Part shown: one piece after another, positions 51,401-58,993 of the stretch | Layout of the letters: each line of letters opens with the position of its first letter | Numbering within the stretch: position 1 is the stretch's first letter | Assembly (NCBI GenBank): GCA_900142905.1 | Contig: FSRV01000002.1 | Coordinates: forward strand, 1,736,001 to 1,800,000 | DNA length: 64,000 nucleotides | Reading direction: 5' to 3' | Source: Burkholderia sp. GAS332 | Lineage (GTDB): Bacteria > Pseudomonadota > Gammaproteobacteria > Burkholderiales > Burkholderiaceae | Position numbers and translations under genes: made by a program | The notes under the pieces: model-generated | What the model saw: the letters and a program-made list of their open reading frames with translations, nothing else | The model's database searches: none | Told to the model about the DNA's origin: nothing

Positions 51401-53056
51401 CAATTGCTTACCCATGCCGGCCCACTGCGAGCCGTTGCCGGAGAACACCAGGGCGAGACGTGTATCGTCGCCCGGGGTTTCGCCCTGCACGAGGGCCGAT
51501 TCTGTCTGATCCGGCGTCGGCGTGGCTAGCGCGGCGAGTGCCGCCCGTGCTTCGGCCGGGGTCGACGCTGCGATGATGGCGCGATGCTTGAGCCACTGGC
51601 GGCGATGCGCCGCGTTCGATGCCAGCGTGCTCCACGGCGTGCCGTCGTCGAACCTGGACAGATAACGTGCGGCCAGCGCGGGCAGCGCGGCTGCGGTGCG
51701 AGTCGACAGGACCAGCGGCAACAGTGCGGTTGAGTCGCTTTCCGCTCGTGCGGTGGAATCTGCTACCGGCGCTTCCCGCAAGACAATGTGTGCATTGGTG
51801 CCGCCAAAACCGAACGAATTGACGCCGATCACCAACGGTTCCGCGCCACTGTCGAGCGGCGTCAGACGATCGACGACACGCAGCCGGCCACCGACAAAAT
51901 CGATCGCCGGATTCGGTGTTTCGAAGTGCAGCGTCTTCGGCACCGCGCGGTGCTTCAGGCACAGAATCGCCTTCATCAAGCCCGCCATACCCGAAGCCGT
52001 TTCGAGGTGGCCGACGTTGGTCTTGACGGAACCGATCAACAAGGGCTGATCCACCGGCCGCCCCGCCGACGCGACTTCCATCAAGGCGCGCGCTTCGATC
52101 GGATCACCGACCGCCGTGCCCGTACCATGGGCCTCGACATAGGCGAGCGAGCGCGGATCGACGCCCGCGCGGTCGTAGACCGTGCGCAGCAATGCCGCTT
52201 GCGTTGCCGCGCCCGGTACGCTGATACCACCTTGCGAATAACCGTCCGAGTTGACGCCCGATCCGGCGATCAGCGCGTGGATCGTGTCGCCGTCGGCCAG
52301 CGCGCGGTCGAGCGTCTTGAGCATCACCAGCGCGCCGCCTTCCGAACGCACGTAACCGTCGCCAGTGGCGTCGAATGCGCGGCAGCGTCCACGAGGCGAC
52401 AACATCGACGCTTTCGAAAACGTTACAAAACCGAACGGATGCAGCAGCAGATTGACGCCGCCGGCGAGCGCCATCTCGGCATCGCCCGATTGCAGCGCCT
52501 GACACGCCTGATGCAAAGCGACCAGCGACGACGAACACGCCGTGTCGACCGACACACTCGGCCCGCGCAGATCGAACAGATAGGACAGACGGTTGGACGC
52601 GATGCTGAGCGTATTTCCGGTAGCCGAATACGGATCCACCGCGTTCAGGTCGTCGACGAAACGATTGCCGTAGTCTGGGCTGGCCACGCCAATGTAGACC
52701 GCGCAATTGCTGCCTTCCATGTCGCGCGGACGCACGCCCGCATCCTCGAAGGTCTCCCACGCGAGTTCGAGCAACAGGCGCTGCTGCGGGTCCATCTGCT
52801 GCGCTTCGCGCGGCGAGATGCCGAAGAAGGCCGCGTCGAAACCCGCGACGTCGTCGAGCACGCCGGCTGAGAACGTGTAGCTCTTGCCCGCTTCGCGTTT
52901 GGACGGGTGCTGATAGAACTCCGTGCCGAAACGGTCCGCCGGTATTTGCGTGACCGCGTCTTTTTCGTCGCGCAGCAGCGCCCAGAAATCGTCAGGGCTC
53001 TCAACATGGCCGGGGAAGCGGCAGGCCATCCCCACAATTGCAATCGGTTTAGTCAT
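45407..53056 (-). CDS. wcbR: Type I reducing polyketide synthase, WcbR-like
   Basis: 2,549 residues in the order KS-AT-DH-(degenerate MT)-ER-KR-ACP. KS has Cys174 (DTACSSS), His310 (EAHGTGT) and His350 (NVGHLE). AT has Ser626 (GHSVGE). DH has His927 (LADHVVDGG) and Asp1103 (MDSGFHP). Residues about 1395-1560 resemble a methyltransferase, but its SAM motif reads ELDSPSS instead of a glycine-rich loop. ER is at about 1770-2090 (HGAAGGVGIAAIQLA), KR at about 2130-2330 with GGTGGLG and Tyr2288, and ACP has Ser2451 (GMDSLM). There is no thioesterase. A full reductive loop implies saturated fatty-acid-like chains. It overlaps wcbQ by four bases and wcbS by one. Confidence 0.93.
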   Translation of the reverse strand: MTKPIAIVGMACRFPGHVESPDDFWALLRDEKDAVTQIPADRFGTEFYQHPSKREAGKSYTFSAGVLDDVAGFDAAFFGISPREAQQMDPQQRLLLELAWETFEDAGVRPRDMEGSNCAVYIGVASPDYGNRFVDDLNAVDPYSATGNTLSIASNRLSYLFDLRGPSVSVDTACSSSLVALHQACQALQSGDAEMALAGGVNLLLHPFGFVTFSKASMLSPRGRCRAFDATGDGYVRSEGGALVMLKTLDRALADGDTIHALIAGSGVNSDGYSQGGISVPGAATQAALLRTVYDRAGVDPRSLAYVEAHGTGTAVGDPIEARALMEVASAGRPVDQPLLIGSVKTNVGHLETASGMAGLMKAILCLKHRAVPKTLHFETPNPAIDFVGGRLRVVDRLTPLDSGAEPLVIGVNSFGFGGTNAHIVLREAPVADSTARAESDSTALLPLVLSTRTAAALPALAARYLSRFDDGTPWSTLASNAAHRRQWLKHRAIIAASTPAEARAALAALATPTPDQTESALVQGETPGDDTRLALVFSGNGSQWAGMGKQLLEQEPVFRAALDELDALWRADGSASLVEVLREGVTAATLEATEHAQPLLFAIQVGIVRVIEARGVGYDVCLGHSVGEVAAAWASGALTLQQAVHVIKIRSRAQASTRGTGRMAAAGLGEAAMRALMVQLGVDTAVEVAGVNSPQAVTLAGPLGALQVLEAAVKESGRFFQMLELDYAFHSRQMDPIEPSVLQGLADLAPNAGTRSFVSTVTGAELAGTELDAHYWWRNIREPVRFGDAVAQVAQTGVRLFLEVGPHSILRTYVTQTLDDVRLTGRSLPTLKRNHDSAQMLHHAIYTMLANGARVDVERFAPMSTRAALPSYPWQHERYWLGPTAEAYNLVNRRREHPLLGYRLREHALAWENQLDPAGLPLLADHVVDGGVAFPGAGYVEMALAAARVHFGTQSCAVENLEIRLPVVFQPQHSKLFRFTVDVRTASFTIETRDRMSDEAWSLNVTGRLLASGCALSTEGDPSTLPATTLTDLFAQPAMSGATLYANTTAIGLSYGPAFQWVRAVHVDANADMALAEVEVPAVLAQTEAELSAYALHPALMDSGFHPLFALLASADQAEIEHAAYVPVQIGRIDYLRGDAIRYVVARIERRSPHSVVASFEFADAHGAIVARLGTCRFRRVDLMGRRQHAPARYAYIAEAKPLAADLDARMLPDPAALLEDAIGELATQEDLSRRQAHLTEMLPLLDVLASAYALNALDAMNVFAQPSLPDCAHPALLARLVQIVVEDGLAQRDGTRLVRDATACENLPGIDELWRDLLAQSPAHVAELTLLAHCGAALPAVLRGEVSGAQILPPSRSSLVEHFFEASPTWAHVNALTGACLHRAIEGWSESRRLRVLELDSPSSDVLQPLAIHVPVSRCDYAIAGTHEQLSGFDASEHPSIRIANIEFGDAPRLSGIEAGERYDIVVASHVLAAQTEPRALLTALRGWLAPGALVVIAEPRNSRFADIVFDIDADAAHANARRAAWLSPVALTKHLEEAGFERVTRHTEQSLDLEGAPTLIVAREPYSVASAGNQSEAQTPSAHWSLLYAAETGVDETLNVALQAAGHTTSSSTLAALRHDMSKLAAPAGRAHHVVFIAPDHVLSADADGAEVMQVQQQTTLALAQLVRDLAAVAGVMQPQLWIVTRGGAPVATPFADAATLRPEQAAMWGLGRVLANEHPELSCRLIDVSPACRDAGTELARELLASDGEEEVLLTAQGRYVPRMLPAASAALRSESAAAVRPQNEAAVLGFASPGSLRNLEWFALPQRELAADEVEIEPVATGLNFRDVMYAMGLLSDEAVENGFAGATIGMELSGRVARVGRDVRRFSPGDAVLGFAPASFASHVRTKAEAIAHKPKRLTFEEAATVPTTFFTAYYALCELARLRRGERVLVHGAAGGVGIAAIQLARHLGAEVFATAGSREKREFVRLLGADHVFDSRSLAFADEIRERTQGAGVDIVLNSLAGEAMVRSIDTLRPFGRFLELGKRDFYENSRIGLRPFRNNISYFGIDADQLMSALPDLTARLFEEVMQLFAGGVLHPLPYRAFPAERVEEAFRHMQQARQIGKILVTYPAGTPSPSRATASVETLQLDPAAAYLIVGGTGGLGFATARWMMSRGARNLTLASRSGALASELAAEAARWREENGTQVHTAACDVTDAAALDALFADIAARGTPLKGVLHSAMVIDDGLVRNLDDTRFAAVLAPKLAGAWNLDRATRDAKLDFFVVYSSATTFLGNPGQSSYVAANTFLEALVGQRRAAGLPGTYMAWGPLDDVGFLARNAETREALQARIGGLSITSAEALVALERAIVDMNAGEAVVRLDWQALSLGMPAARARRYTELHARGSHEPARQGGAQMRDQILGLAFADALQLVAETLQAQIARILHMSPEKIETGRSILDMGMDSLMGMELGMAVEESFQVKLSIMTMAEGATVHSLAQRIVESIQTQDDAAESNGVAAQVAAVAAQHALDVGAHALADVAGALSGQQDTATPVSTQAATELV

Positions 53057-54588
53057 CGTTCTATCGTTGGGTGCAACGTGCGCGCCGGCACCCCGTCCGG
53101 CAGGCCTGATTCGAGTGCTCGAATCAGGGAGAGGCCGAGTTGTTCGGCGCGCAAATCTTCATTCGTGGCGGGCGCTTCGCCGTAATTGCGCCAGATAAAG
53201 TAGTCGCTGCGAGTCGGCTCACAGCCGAGTTCACTGAACACGTGCGGCAGCGCAGGCACGTGATCGCCGTAAAAACACAGCACCGTGTCGCGACGCCGCG
53301 CGCGCAGCGCTGAAAGCAGGCGGCCGAGCATCGCATCGGCGTTGGCGAGGTGCCGCAGATAGGCGGTCAGATCATGCCAGCGCGCCTCGTCGCCGAGCGT
53401 GTGGAAAGCCGCGCCCTCGCCTGCCTGCACCGATTCGAGGTGCAGCGGCCCGTGGTTTTCCATCGTCATCGCGAAGATGAAGGCGGGCTTGTCGCGCGGT
53501 TCGTCGAGCGCGCGGATGATCGACTCGGCTACCGCCATATCGCCGACATACGGGCCGGCGCGCGGCGCATCCTTGAACGATGCGATGTCCAGAAAACGGT
53601 CGATCTGGAGATGTTTGAAGGCGCGATTGCGACCGAAGAAATCCGCGTAGTACGGGTGAATCACCTGGGTCTGATAGCCGCCCTGTTTGAACCACGAAGC
53701 GAGCGATGCGCAGGCGCTGCGCACGAAGGCGTACGGATAGAAACGTGCATAGCCGAGTTGCGCGCCTTCGACACCGGTCAAGACCGCGAACTCCGTGCGC
53801 ATTGTATTGGCGCCCCACGCGGGGACCGTCAACTCGCCGTGCTGGACGGACTCGCGGCGTGCGGTGTCGAAGTGATGCAGGATAGCTGGGGCGACCGACT
53901 CAGTGAGGCGACGCGCGTCGAAGAACGATTCGCTCTGGATCAGGATCACATCGGGCGTGGATTGCGGTGCGCCTGTGGCAAACGGACCCGCAGCCAGCAC
54001 GTCGCGCAACTGACGCGGCGTGGCCAGCTTCATGCCGTTCAGCAGATAGGCGATAAAGACGGCGAAGAAACCGTGACGCTTCTGGTCGTCGGACGGATTC
54101 AATGTGAGGGGTAAGCGTGCGGCGAGCAGATAGGCCGCGGCGAGGCAGGCGGCAGCCGCGATGGCAATCGCACCGAGTGGCCTGCTGGCCATTGGCGTGT
54201 CTGCGACGAAACCGCCTATCACCACCGCGATGCCAACGACGATCGCCGCCACCGTCCCTGCGCTGAGAAACGGCAAGTACAAACGCGGATGCGCGAACAA
54301 CTGACTGAACAGGCTGAGGTCGGTGAAGACAAACGGCTCCCGCAGCGACGCATATTTTGCGTTACTCACACCGGCAAGCAATGCGACCAGCGCGATTGCG
54401 ACAAATGCGGAAAACCTGACGCGCCCCGTGACCAGCAACAGGCATAGGCAGATAAAAACGATTGCGACGACATGCAAAGCAAAGGCGATCGGCGAGCGGC
54501 GCAGCGACGCGCGCGGCAGCGCGATCGCTTCGGGCAGAAGCGCGAGGCCGGCGGCGGCCGCGAAGCTGAGCACGAGCGTCATCTCCAC
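53053..54588 (-). CDS. wcbQ: LtaS/OpgB-like membrane phosphotransferase, WcbQ-like
   Basis: 511 residues. About six membrane spans occupy residues 1-180, then a periplasmic sulfatase-fold domain. It has VILIQSESFFDARR (metal-binding start), WGANTMRTEFAVLTG (the T-x-x-E-F nucleophile region of lipoteichoic-acid synthase and phosphoglycerol transferases), MTMENHGP and FYGDHVPALP. Such enzymes move phosphoglycerol or phosphoethanolamine from phospholipid to a glycan. The GTG at 54588 has GGAG six bases upstream and directly follows the wcbP stop. In this locus it may modify the capsule or its lipid terminus; unproven. Confidence 0.83.
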   Translation of the reverse strand: MEMTLVLSFAAAAGLALLPEAIALPRASLRRSPIAFALHVVAIVFICLCLLLVTGRVRFSAFVAIALVALLAGVSNAKYASLREPFVFTDLSLFSQLFAHPRLYLPFLSAGTVAAIVVGIAVVIGGFVADTPMASRPLGAIAIAAAACLAAAYLLAARLPLTLNPSDDQKRHGFFAVFIAYLLNGMKLATPRQLRDVLAAGPFATGAPQSTPDVILIQSESFFDARRLTESVAPAILHHFDTARRESVQHGELTVPAWGANTMRTEFAVLTGVEGAQLGYARFYPYAFVRSACASLASWFKQGGYQTQVIHPYYADFFGRNRAFKHLQIDRFLDIASFKDAPRAGPYVGDMAVAESIIRALDEPRDKPAFIFAMTMENHGPLHLESVQAGEGAAFHTLGDEARWHDLTAYLRHLANADAMLGRLLSALRARRRDTVLCFYGDHVPALPHVFSELGCEPTRSDYFIWRNYGEAPATNEDLRAEQLGLSLIRALESGLPDGVPARTLHPTIER

Positions 54589-55374
54589 TCAGCGCTCCTC
54601 GCGTGGCAAATAGGACAGCCCACCCAGAATCGCATCGGCCACTACAGCGGGCAGCAATGGCAAAAGGCGCATGCCGAAAGCGAGCAGACCGGGGAAAGCG
54701 ATTTCGGCGCGCCCTGCTTTCAGTTTGTGCTGGATATGCCGGGCAGCTTTTTCGGCCGACCAGAGGAACCGTTTGTCGCCAGGGAAGACGTCGCTCATTG
54801 CTGTCTTGACGAAGCCGGGCAAGACGATCGACATGCGGATGCCGTCGCGCGACAGAATCGGGCGCACTGAATCACCGTAGGCTTTTATCGCTGCCTTGCT
54901 GGCGCAGTAAGCCGGTGAGATTGCCATGCCGCGCAATGCGGCAAGCGAGCTGATTAGCGCGATCTGACCACTGCGGCGCGGGCGCATACGGGCGATGACC
55001 GGAAGTACCGCGTGCATCACGCCGTAGAAATTCGTGTCGACGATGGCGGCCGTGCGCTCGAGTTCTTCCCAGTCTTGCACGGACGCGAGCGTGCTGGCCG
55101 CGCCGGCGTTGGCGATCAATAGGTCGATGGGGTGGGCGTCGTCGAATTGGTGCAGCCAGGTTTGCATGGCGGCGGCATCGCGGACGTCGATCTGGCCTGT
55201 TTCTACGGTTGCGCCTTTTGCGCGGCAGGCCTCTGCTGAAGCGTTGAGACGTCCAGCATCGCGGCCGGCCAGACCGAGAACCACGCCTGGCGCCGCATAC
55301 GCCAGCGCGAGCGCGCGGCCGAGCCCCGCACTCGCGCCGGTGATCACAATGTGGCGCGGGGTGGCGTTAGGCAT
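54589..55374 (-). CDS. wcbP: SDR-family ketoreductase, WcbP-like
   Basis: 261 residues. ITGASAGLGRAL is the cofactor loop, AGRDAG follows the second strand, LIANAGA replaces NNAG, ALISSLAALRG has the catalytic Ser and AYCASKAAIKAYGDSV the Tyr/Lys pair. The C-terminal part (HIQHKLKAGRAEIAFPGLLAFGMRLLPLLPAVVADAILG) is hydrophobic and amphipathic, as in membrane-associated SDRs such as 3-ketosphinganine reductase. It overlaps wcbO by eight bases. With an oxoamine synthase in the operon, reduction of the amino ketone to an amino alcohol is a sensible guess. Confidence 0.82.
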   Translation of the reverse strand: MPNATPRHIVITGASAGLGRALALAYAAPGVVLGLAGRDAGRLNASAEACRAKGATVETGQIDVRDAAAMQTWLHQFDDAHPIDLLIANAGAASTLASVQDWEELERTAAIVDTNFYGVMHAVLPVIARMRPRRSGQIALISSLAALRGMAISPAYCASKAAIKAYGDSVRPILSRDGIRMSIVLPGFVKTAMSDVFPGDKRFLWSAEKAARHIQHKLKAGRAEIAFPGLLAFGMRLLPLLPAVVADAILGGLSYLPREER

Positions 55375-56575
55375 GTGCTTCCGCCTCTAGGCGCCGCACT
55401 GCGCCGGCTGTTGCCATGGCAATGCCGGTACGGGTGTAGAAGTCGCCGTTGATTTGCGTGTGGTGAACGACATAGTCCAGAAAGGCTTGATACAGATGCA
55501 TGTCCGGCTGTTCTCCGTGCAGCCAGAAATCGTCCAGCGAGCCTTGCCAGGTTAGACCTGGCATGCTGTAGATCGCCGTGCCGAGCGCGATCAGCGGACG
55601 GCGGTGATGCAGTGCCGACAAACCGACTGTGCTATTCACCACTACAGCACCGCGTGCGTGATCGAGAAGCGTCGGCAGGTGGCCTGCGTCGATGAAACGC
55701 AGGCGATCGGCGATGCCGAGCTCACCTGCGAGTTGCTCCGAATGGCGGCGGTAGTCGATCAGGCCCGTGTCGAGGGGATGGTTCTTGATCACGAGCCAGC
55801 TGCCGGCCGGGGCGTGCTGCGCGAATGACTTGAGTACTTTGGTTATTGCTTCACGCACCCCGTCGAACGGCGAATGGACAACGATCTGCGCGTCCGAGTT
55901 CAGTTGCAGCGGAAAGATGTAATACGCATGACCGGCCGCAAGTAGATCGCGCGTGACCCTGTCGGAATCCCGATGATGCTGGCGCTGACGCAATGCGCGG
56001 GCGGCAAGACCTGAGTACTCGAAGAAGCCGTTTCTCGGACGATGGCCGCGGTAATGTGGAAAGCGCGTGGCAAAAAGCGTGTTCGCGCTGCGATACCGGA
56101 TGTCGTGGAAGGCGCGTTCGTAGAGGTTGTAGCCGGTGGGCTGGCCTACTGGACTTGGTGGGGTAAAGCGGCGTTGGCTCAGATACCAGGCGGGGTCGCG
56201 TGGCAGTTTAGAACGGCCGTTTACACCGTGATTTTCCAGCGTCAGCCAATGCGGGCGGACGTAGCCTTCTTCAAATACGTGGACGCGCAAGCCATTAGCT
56301 TGCGCAACTGGATGCATGTGGCGGTGAATTTCGCGGCAGTCGCCGAACATTATGACGTCGGTAAAGCTGCCTGATTTCACTCGATTGACATACCAGTTTG
56401 TTAGATCGCTCGCCTGACTACAGAAATTCCAAGCGTCGCCAATACCTGCGTATGCCAAATCACCACCGCAGAAATTAACTCGACGCACAGCATGGCCCCG
56501 CTCGCGCAACGCAGTGGCAAGTCGGCTAAAGAACGGGGAAGCCGTACCTTGCAGAGCGAGGAAGGATTGGTGCAT
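55367..56575 (-). CDS. wcbO: KpsS-type capsule Kdo transferase, WcbO-like
   Basis: 402 residues. KpsS-family features are visible: FCGGDLAYAG, DVIMFGDCREIHRHM, VFEEGYVRPHWLTLENHGVNG, FPLQLNSDAQIVVHSPF, LVIKNHPLDTG and VVVNSTVGLSALHHRRPLIALG. KpsS adds the first beta-Kdo to the lysophospholipid on which ABC-exported capsules are built. Its partner KpsC is not in the window. It is the first gene of the minus-strand operon. The leader upstream is AT-rich. Its presence suggests a conventional Kdo-phospholipid terminus, which any PKS lipid must then supplement or replace. Confidence 0.87.
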   Translation of the reverse strand: MHQSFLALQGTASPFFSRLATALRERGHAVRRVNFCGGDLAYAGIGDAWNFCSQASDLTNWYVNRVKSGSFTDVIMFGDCREIHRHMHPVAQANGLRVHVFEEGYVRPHWLTLENHGVNGRSKLPRDPAWYLSQRRFTPPSPVGQPTGYNLYERAFHDIRYRSANTLFATRFPHYRGHRPRNGFFEYSGLAARALRQRQHHRDSDRVTRDLLAAGHAYYIFPLQLNSDAQIVVHSPFDGVREAITKVLKSFAQHAPAGSWLVIKNHPLDTGLIDYRRHSEQLAGELGIADRLRFIDAGHLPTLLDHARGAVVVNSTVGLSALHHRRPLIALGTAIYSMPGLTWQGSLDDFWLHGEQPDMHLYQAFLDYVVHHTQINGDFYTRTGIAMATAGAVRRLEAEAHA

Positions 56576-57022
56576 GTGAGAACGTCGAAGAGCGGTCCGA
56601 GCTCAGCCGACAGAACAGCGTACCGACACGCCCTTCCCCGAAGACTTCGGAATCGTTTGAATAATTGCTGCTGGTCTTAAGCAAGGAGCGAAGAATACAA
56701 CATAACGAGATAAAAAATAAGAAACGTTAAGAAAAATAAGGAAATTTGTTGGAAGGACACGATGGTGCATGGCGTCTGCATTATGAGCTGGCTATAATCG
56801 GCGGCCCTTGGAGCATTGACTGGGTATGCGCCACCGTTTGCCGTGTAAGGATTGCAATGCTCAGCCTAGCGTCTGCAAACCCGGTAAAAACGCCGCGTAA
56901 GGATTCGTATTGGTTCTCGCAAAACGTTTGCGCCCTCGTGGCCGCACACTTTTGTGGGTGCTTCCGCTCTTCCTTTGGATTCGCCCAATGGGCTCCAAGG
57001 GAATTGAAAGAACTATTCAAAG
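56576..57022. promoter_or_regulatory. Divergent AT-rich capsule promoter region
   Basis: 447 bases between the two halves of the capsule locus. The stretch 56640-56760 is AT-rich and likely carries the minus-strand operon promoter, though I cannot pick one pair of hexamers. On the plus strand a perfect TATAAT at 56793-56798 has only a weak -35. GTAAGGATT occurs twice, near 56845 and 56897, and CGCAAA-ACG-TTTGCG (56918-56932) is an inverted repeat. A 57-codon ORF occupies the end of the region. Confidence 0.5.
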
Positions 57023-57030
57023 TTGGATAA
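56857..57030 (+). CDS. Possible 57-residue upstream ORF coupled to the KpsE-type gene
   Basis: ATG at 56857 is preceded by AAGGA at a good distance, and the stop TAA at 57028-57030 lies just inside the next gene, whose TTG start is at 57023. The peptide begins MLSLASANPVKTPRKDSYWF and has no membrane segment; I do not recognise it. The overlap could couple translation of the next gene, which lacks its own strong ribosome site. It may also be chance. Confidence 0.3.
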   Translation: MLSLASANPVKTPRKDSYWFSQNVCALVAAHFCGCFRSSFGFAQWAPRELKELFKVG

Positions 57031-58189
57031 GACGTTGGAAACTGCATCTAGCAACAACGCGGCACTGCCGCCCTCGGGGAAAAAGAAAGGGTTGGTCGAA
57101 CGCATCAAGGGAGTCAATCGCATCTTCGCGCTGACTGTCGTCGTGCCGACCACGATCGCCGTGGTGTACTTCGGGCTGATTGCATCGGATATCTACGTCT
57201 CGGAGTCGCGCTTTGTGGTACGGAGTGCGCAAAGGCAGAGCCAGACCAGCGTGGTGGGTGCGCTGCTACAAGGTACTGGCTTCTCGCGGGCACAAGACGA
57301 CACTTATCCCGTGATCGACTACATTCAGTCTCGCGACGCGCTTACGGAGCTGAACCAGAACGACTATATTGCCGACGCTTACGGCAATCATGGTGACTTG
57401 TTGAGCCATTTTTCGCGCCACCTCGACGGCAGTTTCGAAGCGTTGTGGAAGTATTACGGCAAACATATCGTCACGGTCGATCTGGATTCGACCTCGGCGA
57501 TTACGACCCTCCAGGTTCGCGGCTATACGGCTAACGACGCGGAAAAGATCAACGAAAAGCTGCTTGAGATGAGCGAGCGGCTCGTCAACCGGATGAACGC
57601 GCGAGCTGCGGCAGACACGGTTCAGTTTGCACAGAGCCAGGTAGATATTGCCGCCACCAAAGCAAAGGACGCTGCGGCCGCATTGGCAACCTACCGTGAT
57701 TCGTACACGGTCTTCGATCCCGACCGACAGTCCGCGCTCCAACTACAGCAGGTCACTGCGCTGCAAACGCAACTGTTCGCCGCTCAAACCCAGTTGATCC
57801 AGTTGCAGTCGATCTCTCCGCAGAATCCTCAGATTCCAGTACTCAAGACCAGTATTGCTACGCTTCAAATGCAGATCGAAGGGGCGAACGGCGGCGTGAC
57901 CGGCGGGAAGAATTCGTTGTCGAATAAGGCAGCGGCGTATGCGCGTCTACAATTGGATTCACAGTTTGCGGACAAGCAATTGGCCTCGGCAATGGCGGCA
58001 CTCGAGAGCGCGCGAGCCGAAGCGCAGCGTAAGCAACTGTATCTGGAGAGGTTGGTACAGCCGAACACCCCGGACGTTGCAATTGAGCCGAAGCGATTGA
58101 AGTCGATTTTTGAAGTGTTCGCGCTGGGAATGATCGTTTGGGGCGTATTGAGTCTGCTGCTCGCAGGCGTACGTGAGCACCACGACTAA
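57023..58189 (+). CDS. Capsule export inner-membrane protein, KpsE/CtrB type
   Basis: 388 residues. An N-terminal span (IFALTVVVPTTIAVVYFGLIA, about 34-54) and a C-terminal span (SIFEVFALGMIVWGVLSLLLAGV, about 362-384) flank a long periplasmic coiled-coil region rich in Gln and Ala (SQVDIAATKAKDAAAALATYR, LQTQLFAAQTQLIQLQS). This is the polysaccharide co-polymerase layout that links the ABC transporter to the outer-membrane channel. PNTPDVAIEPKRLKSIF is the conserved pre-span motif. The TTG start at 57023 lacks a strong ribosome site. It corresponds to WcbD in B. pseudomallei. The outer-membrane partner is not in the window. Confidence 0.87.
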   Translation: MDKTLETASSNNAALPPSGKKKGLVERIKGVNRIFALTVVVPTTIAVVYFGLIASDIYVSESRFVVRSAQRQSQTSVVGALLQGTGFSRAQDDTYPVIDYIQSRDALTELNQNDYIADAYGNHGDLLSHFSRHLDGSFEALWKYYGKHIVTVDLDSTSAITTLQVRGYTANDAEKINEKLLEMSERLVNRMNARAAADTVQFAQSQVDIAATKAKDAAAALATYRDSYTVFDPDRQSALQLQQVTALQTQLFAAQTQLIQLQSISPQNPQIPVLKTSIATLQMQIEGANGGVTGGKNSLSNKAAAYARLQLDSQFADKQLASAMAALESARAEAQRKQLYLERLVQPNTPDVAIEPKRLKSIFEVFALGMIVWGVLSLLLAGVREHHD

Positions 58190-58201
58190 GGATTGGAAAC
58201 C

Positions 58202-58993
58202 GTGCATCACGACACACCTTTCCTGAGATCGCTGCAAATTCAAATGCGCGTCGTGGGCGCGCTTTTGATGCGGGAGATTCTGACGAGATACGGGCGGCAC
58301 AATGTCGGCTTTCTGTGGATTTTCTTTGAGCCGATGATGTTTACGCTTGGGGTTCTGGCGCTGTGGACAGCTACCAAAGCCACGCACGGATCAACGCTTC
58401 CGATCACCTCGTTCGCGGTTACTGGATATTCTTCCGTTCTGCTTTGGCGGAACTGCGCCAATCGGTGTGCACTGGCCATTCTGCCGAACCAAGCGTTGCT
58501 CTATCACCGCAATGTGCGGGTGATTGACTTGTTCATGGCACGAGTACTGCTGGAAATTACGGGAGCAACTATCTCCTTTGTTTTTTTGGTGGTTCTCTTC
58601 GTCACAATCGGACTAATGAAGCCGCCCCAGGACGTAAGCTTAGTAATCGCAGCCTGGGTTTATCTGGCAGTGTTCGGCAGTTCACTGGGATTCGCTATCG
58701 GCGCTCTGAGCGAGCGGAGCGAAACCGTGGAGCGCGTTTGGCATACCGTCGCGTACCTGCTGTTTCCTCTCTCCGGCGCGCTCTTCATGGTCGACTGGTT
58801 GCCAGAGAAGTTCCAGAAGATTGTTTTGCTACTGCCAATGGTCCACGGCACAGAGATGCTGCGCGGGGGCTATTTCGGATCGCTGGTTAAGCCGCACTAC
58901 GACGTAAGCTACATGATTACGTGCGACTTAGTTCTCTTGTTCGTAGGCCTATTTCTCGTAACGGATGCGAGTAAGCGAGTCGAACCCGAATGA
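58202..58993 (+). CDS. wzm: Capsule ABC exporter permease (KpsM/Wzm)
   Basis: 263 residues with six membrane spans. [36 protein letters not shown] is the ABC-2 N-terminal signature of KpsM-like permeases, and the later segment [17 protein letters not shown] is also conserved. I chose GTG at 58202 because AAGGA lies about ten bases before it; a TTG three codons earlier is possible. It overlaps the ATPase gene by four bases. It moves the finished capsule chain through the inner membrane. Confidence 0.9.
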   Translation: MHHDTPFLRSLQIQMRVVGALLMREILTRYGRHNVGFLWIFFEPMMFTLGVLALWTATKATHGSTLPITSFAVTGYSSVLLWRNCANRCALAILPNQALLYHRNVRVIDLFMARVLLEITGATISFVFLVVLFVTIGLMKPPQDVSLVIAAWVYLAVFGSSLGFAIGALSERSETVERVWHTVAYLLFPLSGALFMVDWLPEKFQKIVLLLPMVHGTEMLRGGYFGSLVKPHYDVSYMITCDLVLLFVGLFLVTDASKRVEPE

